Assembly (NCBI GenBank): GCA_022747635.1
Contig: JAKTNV010000023.1
Coordinates: 2,772,848 to 2,836,847 of the forward strand
Reading direction: 5' to 3'
DNA from: Hetaerina americana
Taxonomy: Eukaryota > Arthropoda > Insecta > Odonata > Calopterygidae
DNA: 64,000 nucleotides
A model generated the notes under the pieces. The model did no database searches and had not been told where the DNA came from. It saw only the letters and a list, made by a program, of their open reading frames with translations. Both the position numbers and the translations under genes were made by a program. Below are positions 13,230 to 23,812 of this stretch, one piece after another (position 1 is the stretch's first letter; every line of letters starts with the position of its first letter).

Positions 13230-14046
13230 TTAGAAGAGTGGTAGGTCTAGGAGTGGGGAGTGGGAGGGATACAAAATTTCGTTGGCAAGATCATCTTTCC
13301 AACGGACACATTTCAAAATTTCTAACTGCTCCAAAGCATCGAGCCTTTGACCTTTTTCTTCAAAATGAATAATTTTTGTCACAAAGTCACTTTTGTGATC
13401 ACTTTCGATGAGGTGTTTTGCAAAGAGGGATGTTATGTTCTTATTTTTTACACATGTTTGGTGTTCTTTAATCCTTTCTTTAAATTTCCGTCCTGTTTGT
13501 CCAATATACTTTGTGCTGCAATCCGAGCACTTTAACTCATACACTCCACTCCTCTCGTTTTCGGGGACTTTGTCTTTAGTGTGAGAGATCAGGTTCTTAA
13601 GGCATGAACGACTGTAAAAGGCACATTTAATTTTTTCTTTAGGTAAACTTTTAATTACTTTTTGAGAAATAGTCCCAAGATATAGTATTCTCCGCCATTT
13701 GGCAGTGGGATCTTTTACATGTTCGGGGTTGTAAATGTGGCTTAAGGCTATTTTTGTAAGTTTATTCCGGTAAAGTTTATTTATTAGATCTTCTGAATAC
13801 CCATTGTTTACTGCTAACGTTTTAATTACATTAAGTTCCTTATTTACATTGAATTTTGACATAGGGATAGCGGTCAAACGGTGGATCATTGCATGAAATG
13901 CCGAAAGCTTTTGGGTGAAGCAATGCCTTGAAGAGGAATTAATTAATTGGTCTGTATACATTTCTTTCCTAAAAATGGAATACTGTAACCCATCTTTGTC
14001 TTTAGAAATGGATAGGTCGAGGAAATTCAGGGAACCTTTTTCCTCT
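13230..14046 (-). pseudogene. Penelope-like RT/GIY-YIG polyprotein, C-terminal fragment
   Basis: The open frame runs from about 14046 to the stop at 13230, with the first Met at 13961. The N-terminal part has LNFLDLSISKD, the segment that follows the RT core in Penelope-like elements. The C-terminal part is a GIY-YIG endonuclease: GVY at residues 139-141 and YIG at 152-154, counted from that Met, then GQTGRKFKERIKEH. The RT catalytic core (YIDD box) is missing because the copy is 5'-truncated, so it cannot replicate alone. The reading frame itself is uninterrupted, which suggests a fairly young insertion. Penelope-like elements normally encode one protein of roughly 700-900 residues, and about a third is present. 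Neighbouring fragments at 41.3, 47.3 and 54.8 kb belong to other Penelope lineages. Confidence 0.9.
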
Positions 14047-14126
14047 TTGTATGTGTGTCTTTGTGTGTGTGTTTTTAAATAAAGTGTGTGGAATTACAAA
14101 GTCAATTATTTCATTACATTTCAATA

Positions 14127-15215
14127 TGTTATGCAAATTCCACAAAGTTACGCCTGAGACAACAAATTTTAAAAGTTAAATACGTAATTCATCATTTTTC
14201 TTCATATATTTAAAAATCACGTTTTTACTATGCCCATTGTGAATACTGATGGATGAATCATTCAATTATTCCCCCTTTGTTGCCTCTGCCGTCATCTTGC
14301 GGGATTAATAAGAAATTAAATGAGAACAAAGAGCGTTTCAAATTTCTAAATTGTGCAATTTGGAAATTTTTTAGTTTAGGTCAGCGGCAGATGTGGATGT
14401 TACTTGTTGATTTTGGAAACAGAAACTCGTGGGCCTCATAATTAGGGCAGCCGATAATGGTGGGGAGTCCAGTTAATAATTTAAGACCAGATTCCGTGCT
14501 AGCTATTCTAGCGTGCTATTCTATGAGTACTCGTATATCCGAGTTGGCACATGGTTACGCGGCAAGGGAGATCCAAGATAATAAATGAATATCGAGTAAG
14601 AAGCTTATTAAGAAAATAGGTATTGGTAAACGTGTTCAGTATGACAGTTAAAATTGTATTAATGAAATGTGGGGAGGTTACACGAATTGATAAAGAGTTA
14701 GTTTCTAAAATTATAGATATGAGAGGATTTCGTGGAGAGATTTTACCGCCATAGGGGAAATGCCTCATGGATTATGTAAGCTATGACCACTCGATTATTA
14801 TAAGTAATAAAAAGCATACTAATGTGTAGAATATGCTCCATTTTACGGCTATAAATCGAAATATTTCATTCGGTTGATGGGTGTTATGACAATCCGAAGT
14901 GGGAGATTTTTTGCGAACGGTACTCCTCAGTGCCGTTCTGCAGGGAAAATTACTAAAAGACGTAGAGCTTGGGTGTGTAATGGAACCTCAATTCTATTTC
15001 AGGCAGCCCGGTAGCTTTTGTATCGCGAATGCTGCTACGTGAATACACTGATTCAAGACCTCCGCACTGCAAGTTGAAAATGTAAAAATTGATTTTTGAT
15101 CATGAGAGGAAGAAGGGAACCCTAAGAGGCTGTACTTACCTAATTATGTGGGATGTTCTATTTGGTGTCGATTTGTATTGGGGTTATATGTAAATAATTG
15201 CGTGTTGTTCAATCT
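14127..15215. other. No recognised feature
   Basis: About 1.1 kb of AT-rich sequence. Only short open frames without recognisable domains are present. Confidence 0.5.
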
Positions 15216-15219
15216 CCTG

Positions 15220-15590
15220 GGAATGAATGACTTTCTCTGAGTTTTTTCTCAATGATATCGCTCAGTTTGCATTCAGGCAATAACTACCAATGGTAGTCAA
15301 TATTTTTGCCAAAAGCGTTGTAGTGCTGTGGGGCTAGTGATTTATCTTAGAGAGAGTGGCTTTAGAAGATGATTTAATACTTCTCCCCATTTGTGAGCGT
15401 CAAGTTTTCTACGAACCCTATAAACGCTTCATCAATCTCAGTGGTTAGATTATGAGTGCGTAAAACGTTACAACATCCATCCGTTACTGGAGTCTACAAT
15501 CGTGAATTTCCATCAACGGTGTGAGGATTTTAAGATTTCCCTCCCTCCGCCATCGTGTAGGTTCACACACGGCTGATAAGCAAGTAATGG
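15220..15590. repeat. Dispersed repeat, inverted copy at 33470-33810
   Basis: The stretch around ATCAATCTCAGTGGTTAG and the following 150 bp align with the reverse complement of 33470-33810, with many differences. No element class is evident. Confidence 0.6.
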
Positions 15591-16235
15591 AAGCATACTA
15601 GGGCTTGTAAAAGTTGTTTCAGGCGGAAATCACATCCAGGGTGGTATTCTTGTTCGAACGAAGATAATTGCACATGGGGTTAAGCCCAGGGATTGGTTAG
15701 CCATAAGAAATGTGTTAATGGAGGCAAAATATATGTTTTTAAGGAAAAATTTAGTCGTAATATCTATTTAATTTAATGTGATGCAACATTGATAATATGA
15801 TAGATATAAATGAGCCAGAATCATAAGCAATGATTTCTTTTGAGTTCTGTGAAGTATTATCGGTCAAATCATGATATTTTGGCTTTAATACTTAGGCATT
15901 TTTTCTTATTAATTGCAATTTTGATTTATTACTTAACAGAGTAGAGATCACTGTTACTATTACTATTAAGAATCTTGGCCTCCAATACCAAGTATTTACA
16001 TTGTTTATATCCTGTTAAGTTAGTTCTTAAGAGAGTTTTCAGTTGCTCTAAAAGAAGTCTTTTTCATAATATCTTTTAAATTCGATTTCCTGCCCCTATA
16101 CCTTGTCTATAAATAATGCTCTAAATAAATAAGGCCCTTATGTTAGGAGGGAGTTTTGCAAAAATGTAAGAATTGAATTACATTTTTATAACTGACTCTC
16201 GTTACCTAAGTTTTAATAGGCGGAATACCAAATAT

Positions 16236-16560
16236 ATAGTGCCTAGTGCACGCTCCGCTGGGTGCTTCATCGATTTTTTCGATCCATTATTTTCCACAAT
16301 TTGAAGAAATTGTGAAACGAGAAAAGCTCATTGGTATTAATTTAATCCCTCTTAATAAATGGAATGTTATCCGCGGAATTCCAAAGTGGGTACTGCCTCT
16401 ATACTGCCCACACTCAGCCACCGAAAATTTCCGAAACCACGTGAGAAATTTTTTCAAAGGTTATTTCATTTTCCTCACACTCCGCTGGGGAAAAATCGAT
16501 TTTGTCGTGACATTATATTTCAACGTTTGGAGAAGTTTTGAAACGAGAAAATAAATTTTT
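16236..16560. repeat. Imperfect tandem duplication
   Basis: Two related segments start at CTCCGCTGG (about 16253 and 16480) and share GAAACGAGAAAA and ATTTAAT blocks about 230 bp apart. The part at 16350-16430 is also found at 5985-6060. No gene is recognised in the surrounding 15.6-17.3 kb. Confidence 0.5.
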
Positions 16561-17939
16561 ATTAGTCACATGGGTATTGATTTAATATTTCTTACTAGTT
16601 ATCATGAGCCGTGAATGAAAATGAATATCACTTCATTCCACTTCCTGTTATTAAATATTTCACAAGCTTTTAATGACTTCTCAATTTAATTTTTCTACAT
16701 GTTTATTTAAGCCGTTCTGCATTTTACTATATCTATCTAAAGATGATTTGTTTATGCTACCACCGACCGTTTTAGTTTATTCGATCATTTGCCAAAGTCC
16801 TTTGGTATGAGTAGAAAATTATTTCCTCAAAGATCTAAATTCCGCAAAAACATGGACACACTCCATCAACTGGCTCTTTTATTTTATTTTGAACAAGTCA
16901 AGTATTTCATGCCCTCAGTGGTTTCTAAATATTCTAAAGTTACTATCGTTTAGTAAAAATGTTCCCATTAAAATCTTATATAGTATCAATTGTTGATAAA
17001 ACAATAACATCTGACCTTCTAAGAGTTTGATGCTAAGATATTCTTCATTTGTGAGCCTCACTCACTGCAATCAAGAAAAAAATGCCGTAGCTATGATACA
17101 TTTATACAATCCACAAACAAAACATGGTCGACATTCAAGCAAGAGTACTTACACCTCAGAGATATGCAGACACACAAACTACCAACTAACTTATACATGC
17201 ACCTACGAATGTACCTGATACCTTTGCAATGTTTAAGATTGTTCCGACTTGTAAATTAAACATTTTTAATATTTCTAAAGAGCCCTTGGTTTCCAGTATG
17301 ATATTTGATCGCTCTAAAATATTTTGATTCGTAATATTGTGATGAGTCAATGGTGGATGTCATTATAGCAAGGCTCCTTACATTGGATGTGTTCACAGAG
17401 CTGCGATACTTTGTTCAGCCCTCCCGGGTAACTTAAAGAGGGGGAACTAATCAATACCTACAAGACAGCAGCGAAGTTCCACTTGTTGATTCTGAGTTAC
17501 AAGAGAAGAGTGCAGACGCAAAATTGCAGCGGCTCCGGCATCCAGAGCTTGAGTATAAAGTTAGGGCTACAGGGCCCGGATTGATACTCCATCACCTTGC
17601 CCCCGGCAAGAAGCATGTGTACATGAATATAAGCAATGCCAACATAAAACGGCTCAATATATTAGGATATTCTGGGAACGGAATGGACAAGATCAATTAC
17701 ATTACGCATCACTTTATCTATTTACTATACAGATACTTATATATCTCCCGATATAGTAAAAGAGAAAATTAGGAAAACCCAATGTAAGCATTGCTATTCA
17801 GACTTTCTCCGAGCTCGGTCGGCGATGGAGAGGATGCATTCGACGCATGGTTACCCCGGTACGGCACAAACATCTGTTCCATTAGCACATCTACATCAGC
17901 GATAGCATCCCTCCTTCAGGCTGCCGCTTGCTCTTCTTA

Positions 17940-18755
17940 CACTTCATCGATTTTTATATTTGAAATATATTTTGTAGATTGTGGAGGTATTTGTTGAGGG
18001 TGGCTGAGGAGTTGCAAATCTCGTGCCCGCTGATAGAGAAAGATCTAGGATCGGGCGTTTGGTGTGAGCGTGGTGACAGCTGGTTAAATGTAGACATTGC
18101 TGAATTTTCGTGTCTTTGATACGCAATGAAGGTTTAAATTTTTTACTGTGATGTGAGATGTCTGTGTCGTGAAAGGAGATGGTGGAATCTGAAATGGAAG
18201 AAGTGACTTTAACTGCGAAAGAAGAATTTAAGGCCGATAAGAAATTATTGAGGGGCTATGAGCCGTGTGTACAGGGAATAAAAATGTCGTCTATGTAGCG
18301 AACTCAGAAGAGAGGTTGGAGGGGCCAATTTAACCGGCAGAGGGAGTGATAAGTGTCTTTCTTGAAGGAGGGCAAGGAGAGTAGAAGAGGTTTGAAGGTG
18401 GTGGTCATGGAATTAGGATTCTTTCGGTGGGAGAGTCGAACCTGGAAAGTACATGGCGACAGAGGATTTTATGTTTGTGTATTTTTGGGAGGAGATAAAT
18501 ATTGGATGTTTTGGGTTTTAGGGGTGAGTGTAGGAATATGTCTTTGAAGATGAGGCCTTAATCGGGTCCAAATTGGAAGAGGAAAGACCCTGTTTCCGTT
18601 TAAATGTTGGTGTCGAGGATAAATTGAGTAGCTTCAGGCGTGATGTGGTGGATGTCGCAAATAATGAAGAACTAATTGAAGAAATTTTCCGCCTGATAAT
18701 TTTTTATTTATTTTACGACTGGGTTTCGATTTATTACATCATCATCAGGTAGCAA
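17940..18755 (-). pseudogene. Decayed Penelope-like RT with 5' terminal region
   Basis: Reading the minus strand from about 18700 down, separate frames give YLLPKIHKHK, RYIDDIF, and then SALNSSFAVKVTSSISDS. These are the order and wording of a Penelope-like reverse transcriptase: the first is its conserved N-terminal block, the second the catalytic YIDD box. Stops and frameshifts break it throughout, so it is not translated as one protein. A hammerhead-like motif lies just upstream at 18715-18750. The GIY-YIG part is absent because the copy ends near 17940 against the dispersed module. The same remnant is repeated at 20343-21158 in tandem unit 2. Confidence 0.78.
18705..18755 (-). ncRNA. Candidate hammerhead-like motif, Penelope 5' region
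   Basis: Minus strand: CTGATGA at 18748-18742, an AT-rich stem II with GAT/ATC pairing, GAAA at 18727-18724, then ACCCAGTC with a two-pair stem III and cleavage triplet ending at 18717. The same extra U after CUGAUGA is seen as at 13.1 kb. A copy lies at 21108-21158 in tandem unit 2. Stem II is weak. Confidence 0.4.
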
Positions 18756-19559
18756 ACTGAAGTTATGTGCAGCTTTATATACATTTACGATTCCGGAAGG
18801 AGAAGAGAGGACGCAGTAGGAAACGAGGGGGGAAAGACATAAAATAAACGGGTCGTTATAAAATAATTATCAATTGGAAAAGTTCTTCGATCATTTATTC
18901 ATTATAATATCGGGGATGCTAGTGGGAGTGTTATAGATAGATGTTTTCTTGAGGTGACCAAGGTCTTTGGAAAATATAATCATTGATGTTTAAAATACTA
19001 CGGAGGAGCCTTAATCGGCGGTGGTGACTACGATGGCTGGGTGAACAGTAGGGTTTATAGGGCATGACATTCGTTCTTGGAGAGGTGAGTTTTAGGTTTG
19101 AAAGATTCATTAAGGATTTATTGTAAACTTTGAGGAATAGAAACAAATAGTAACAAATGTAAGTGTTTTCACTAAATCGTAGATATTTAATGGGAAAATG
19201 CATTGAAACATTTTATTTACTTGTTATTTCAAACTGTTTTTGGGAAAACCTTCGTCACACACAGTACTCTCATGGAGAGTACAGGACTCTCATGGCACTT
19301 TAGTTGACCTTTTTGACAAATATGAAAACTAGTCCTACTCTTAAACGCCTTGTGTTATCCTTAAGCAATAATAAATCATGAACTTTATCGGTTACTCACG
19401 ATTTCACCAGAAATAATGCATCATTGCAAGTCCCTGAGAGAGTTGTTGAAGTTTGCATGCAGGAGTGACTTCATCCAAGTGAAGAATTAGTACGTCGTGC
19501 ATGTCGTTTATAATGTGAAGCTATATAAGTTCTTTCATGGAGCAGAGTAGAATAAATGG

Positions 19560-19560
19560 A

Positions 19561-19611
<51 letters not shown>
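19560..19611. repeat. (TA)n microsatellite
   Basis: About 50 bp of TA with one GTA interruption. The same tract recurs at 21963-22013 in the second tandem unit. Confidence 0.95.
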
Positions 19612-19612
<1 letters not shown>

Positions 19613-19733
19613 TTAACCTATAGCCGTTAACAGAAAGTACTCATTTCATTTCTTTAATAGAGGGGAAGATGGATATTGAGTGAGCACTACTTGGCTCTTT
19701 TTACATCAACATAAAATTGAAATATTTCAATTT

Positions 19734-21963
19734 GTAATATTGTGATGAGTCAATGGTGGATGTCATTATAGCAAGGCTCCTTACATTGGATGTGTTCACA
19801 GAGCTGCGATACTTTGTTCAGCCCTCCCGGGTAACTTAAAGAGGGGGAACTAATCAATACCTACAAGACAGCAGCGAAGTTCCACTTGTTGATTCTGATT
19901 TACAAGAGAAGAGTGCAGACGCAAAATTGCAGCGGCTCCGGCATCCAGAGCTTGAGTATAAAGTTAGGGCTACAGGGCCCGGATTGATACTCCATCTCCT
20001 TGCCCCCGGCAAGAAGCATGTGTACATGAATATAAGCAATGCCAACATAAAACGGCTCAATATATTAGGATATTCTGGGAACGGAATGGACAAGATCAAT
20101 TACATTACGCATCACTTTATCTATTTACTATACAGATACTTATATATCTCCCGATATAGTAAAAGAGAAAATTAGGAAAACCCAATGTAAGCATTGCTAT
20201 TCAGACTTTCTCCGAGCTCGGTCGGCGATGGAGAGGATGCATTCGACGCATGGTTACCCCGGTACGGCACAAACATCTGTTCCATTAGCACATCTACATC
20301 AGCGATAGCATCCCTCCTTCAGGCTGCCGCTTGCTCTTCTTACACTTCATCGATTTTTATATTTGAAATATATTTTGTAGATTGTGGAGGTATTTGTTGA
20401 GGGTGGCTGAGGAGTTGCAAATCTCGTGCCCGCTGATAGAGAAAGATCTAGGATCGGGCGTTTGGTGTGAGCGTGGTGACAGCTGGTTAAATGTAGACAT
20501 TGCTGAATTTTCGTGTCTTTGATACGCAATGAAGGTTTAAATTTTTTACTGTGATGTGAGATGTCTGTGTCGTGAAAGGAGATGGTGGAATCTGAAATGG
20601 AAGAAGTGACTTTAACTGCGAAAGAAGAATTTAAGGCCGATAAGAAATTATTGAGGGGCTATGAGCCGTGTGTACAGGGAATAAAAATGTCGTCTATGTA
20701 GCGAACTCAGAAGAGAGGTTGGAGGGGCCAATTTAACCGGCAGAGGGAGTGATAAGTGTCTTTCTTGAAGGAGGGCAAGGAGAGTAGAAGAGGTTTGAAG
20801 GTGGTGGTCATGGAATTAGGATTCTTTCGGTGGGGGAGTCGAACCTGGAAAGTACATGGCGACAGAGGATTTTATGTTTGTGTATTTTTGGGAGGAGATA
20901 AATATTGGATGTTTTGGGTTTTAGGGGTGAGTGTAGGAATATGTCTTTGAAGATGAGGCCTTAATCGGGTCCAAATTGGAAGAGGAAAGACCCTGTTTCC
21001 GTTTAAATGTTGGTGTCGAGGATAAATTGAGTAGCTTCAGGCGTGATGTGGTGGATGTCGCAAATAATGAAGAACTAATTGAAGAAATTTTCCGCCTGAT
21101 AATTTTTTATTTATTTTACGACTGGGTTTCGATTTATTACATCATCATCAGGTAGCAAACTGAAGTTATGTGCAGCTTTATATACATTTACGATTCCGGA
21201 AGGAGAAGAGAGGACGCAGTAGGAAACGAGGGGGGAAAGACATAAAATAAACGGGTCGTTATAAAATAATTATCAATTGGAAAAGTTCTTCGATCATTTA
21301 TTCATTATAATATCGGGGATGCTAGTGGGAGTGTTATAGATAGATGTTTTCTTGAGGTGACCAAGGTCTTTGGAAAATATAATCATTGATGTTTAAAATA
21401 CTACGGAGGAGCCTTAATCGGCGGTGGTGACTACGATGGCTGGGTGAACAGTAGGGTTTATAGGGCATGACATTCGTTCTTGGAGAGGTGAGTTTTAGGT
21501 TTGAAAGATTCATTAAGGATTTATTGTAAACTTTGAGGAATAGAAACAAATAGTAACAAATGTAAGTGTTTTCACTAAATCGTAGATATTTAATGGGAAA
21601 ATGCATTGAAACATTTTATTTACTTGTTATTTCAAACTGTTTTTGGGAAAACCTTCGTCACACACAGTACTCTCATGGAGAGTACAGGACTCTCATGGCA
21701 CTTTAGTTGACCTTTTTGACAAATATGAAAACTAGTCCTACTCTTAAACGCCTTGTGTTATCCTTAAGCAATAATAAATCATGAACTTTATCGGTTACTC
21801 ACGATTTCACCAGAAATAATGCATCATTGCAAGTCCCTGAGAGAGTTGTTGAAGTTTGCATGCAGGAGTGACTTCATCCAAGTGAAGAATTAGTACGTCG
21901 TGCATGTCGTTTATAATGTGAAGCTATATAAGTTCTTTCATGGAGCAGAGTAGAATAAATGGA

Positions 21964-22013
<50 letters not shown>

Positions 22014-22134
22014 TTAACCTATAGCCGTTAACAGAAAGTACTCATTTCATTTCTTTAATAGAGGGGAAGATGGATATTGAGTGAGCACTACTTGGCTCTT
22101 TTTACATCAACATAAAATTGAAATATTTCAATTT
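19734..22134. repeat. Tandem unit 2 (2401 bp)
   Basis: Second copy of the unit at 17331-19733, including the decayed Penelope RT (20343-21158, minus), its hammerhead-like motif (21108-21158) and the (TA)n tract at 21963-22013. Differences from unit 1 are a handful of single bases. Confidence 0.93.
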
Positions 22135-22531
22135 GTAATATTGTGATGAGTCAATGGTGGATGTCATTATAGCAAGGCTCCTTACATTGGATGTGTTCAC
22201 AGAGCTGCGATACTTTGTTCAGCCCTCCCGGGTAACTTAAAGAGGGGGAACTAATCAATACCTACAAGACAGCAGCGTAGTTCCACTTGTTGATTCTGAT
22301 TTACAAGAGAAGAGTGCAGACGCAAAATTGCAGCGGCTCCTGCATCCAGAGCTTGAGTATGAAGTTAGGGCTACAGGGCCCGGATTGATACGCCATCACT
22401 TTGCCTCCGGCAAGAAGCATGTGTACATGAATATAAGCAATGCCAACATAAAACAGCTCAATATATTAGGATGTTCTGGGAACGAATACCTTTACCATCA
22501 CGCATCACTTTACCTATTTACTACACAGATC
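22135..22531. repeat. Truncated third copy of the tandem unit
   Basis: The module restarts here and runs, with more changes than between units 1 and 2, to about 22531. There it is replaced by a mariner tail. The usual ATGGACAAGATC stretch is altered near 22485. Confidence 0.85.
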
Positions 22532-22780
22532 CGGAGTTGTCGCCGCCAAACTGCATGAACTACGATATGAATCGCTGCTGCACCCCCCGTATTCACCCGA
22601 TCTGGCTCCCTGCGACTTTTTCTTATTCTCTAACATAAAGAAATGACTCGCGGGAATAAAATCTAGCTCAAACGAGGAAGTTATCGCCGAGAAAGGTGTA
22701 TTTTGGAGAGTTCCACAAATCCTATTTTTTGGAGGCGTTGAAAAAATTGCCGGAACGTTGGGAGAGGTGTATTTTTCTAA
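22532..22780 (+). pseudogene. mariner transposase C-terminal remnant
   Basis: Translation gives HPPYSPDLAPCDFFLFSNIKK, then a stop, then EEVIAEKGVFWRVPQ and a frameshifted tail. YSPDLAPCD carries the third catalytic aspartate of the mariner DDD triad. Only the end of the gene survives, fused upstream to the truncated tandem unit and downstream to a CR1 fragment. Confidence 0.8.
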
Positions 22781-22784
22781 TAGG

Positions 22785-23600
22785 GGACTACGTATGTTGA
22801 AAAATGAAAAAAATGTTTTTGAAAAAATGGTTCTAAAACGTGGAAATTTCTTTAAAAGATCAATGGGATTTGTCAAGAAACTAGCTGGAGTTGACCTAGA
22901 AGTAGTTGATGAGATAAAATACCTAGGTGTTATATTCACCAAAGACTTTACTTGGGAGACTTACATACGTAAAATCTGCCGGTATGCAAATTAAAAATTG
23001 TGGTTTATCAGAAGCATTGTTGAAAGGAGTGACTCTAAGATCAAGGAACCTTGTTACCAGGCTCTTGTAAGGCCTCATTTAGAATATACATATAGCGTAT
23101 GGGATAGGAGTGAAAAAGGCCTCATTCGAAAAACTCAGAAGGTTCAACGCCGGGGAGCTCGTTCCGCTAAACAATCCTACTATAAAGCGTAAGGCGTCAC
23201 TATAATGCAGATGGAGTTTGGGTGCGAATCATTAGAAGAAACCCGATTCAGTGAAAGCTTAAAAATACTAACTAAATTCTGATCCGCATGATAGAGCATC
23301 GAGGTCTCGCAAATTATTCACATTCCAACATACATTGGTCATTTGACCATTTTATGTCATTAGGGAAATAATATATGCATGGGAACTTTCAATGACTTTT
23401 TCTGTTTTGTTGTCAAAACCCTTCCCGCATGACCGCATAAGAAAGCCTTTTTTAATGCAGTGCTCTTTAGAGTATCGCTTGCTGTGATTTCCTTTCTATA
23501 AGTTTCCCCTTCTATATCTCGTCTGCATCCATTGGGGTACCCTACCGCTACCTGCAGCGTTGGGTTACCTTCCCTCCCTCTGTCCTCTGCGAGAATTGTC
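22785..23600 (+). pseudogene. CR1-type LINE RT C-terminus and 3' region
   Basis: Two frames, 22758-22994 and 22998-23192, are separated by one in-frame stop and form one stretch: VDEIKYLGVIFTKDFTWE, then KICRYAN, then LWFIRSIVERSDSK, and YQALVRPHLEYTYSVWD. This is the thumb and end of a CR1/Jockey-type RT. The following 23190-23345 matches the coding end seen at 51286-51600, and 23500-23580 matches the 3' untranslated region of the copy at 51.7 kb. The RT active site lies upstream and is absent. Confidence 0.82.
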
Positions 23601-23812
23601 TTGCAAGGAGTTTTTCTAAAGAAACAGAATAGGTAAATGGCGTTAAACGTGTGGTATCAGCTACCTTCTATAATATTTGAGAGTAAGATACAAATTTTGC
23701 TTAAAAAAACTTCAGTTTTTTTAAGTCAATCATAGGTTCAATAAAAACAATGGTTGAACACGATTTTGAACTTCTTTTCATCCATGCCTCATTACGTTCC
23801 ATTCGAAACTTA

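Larger units (their letters stand above)
13003..14126 (-). mobile_element. 5'-truncated Penelope-like element with 60 bp inverted ends
   Basis: The element is bounded by 60 bp inverted repeats, 13003-13062 and 14067-14126, identical by eye. Inside is the C-terminal half of a Penelope-like polyprotein (minus strand) followed by a 3' region with a hammerhead-like motif. The inverted piece at the 5' end is the same sequence as the 3' end. Partial or inverted terminal repeats of this kind are a known feature of Penelope-like insertions. Confidence 0.88.
17331..19733. repeat. Tandem unit 1 (2403 bp)
   Basis: This unit is followed head to tail by 19734-22134 with only a few base changes (for example 17596 against 19999, and the GAG/GGG difference near 18432). 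In order the unit holds the dispersed 0.54 kb module, a decayed minus-strand Penelope RT, and a shortened version of arm sequence (about 1770-1965 joined to about 3085-3165). A (TA)n tract and the lead-in to the next module complete it. Near-identity means a recent duplication or an assembly effect. Confidence 0.93.
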
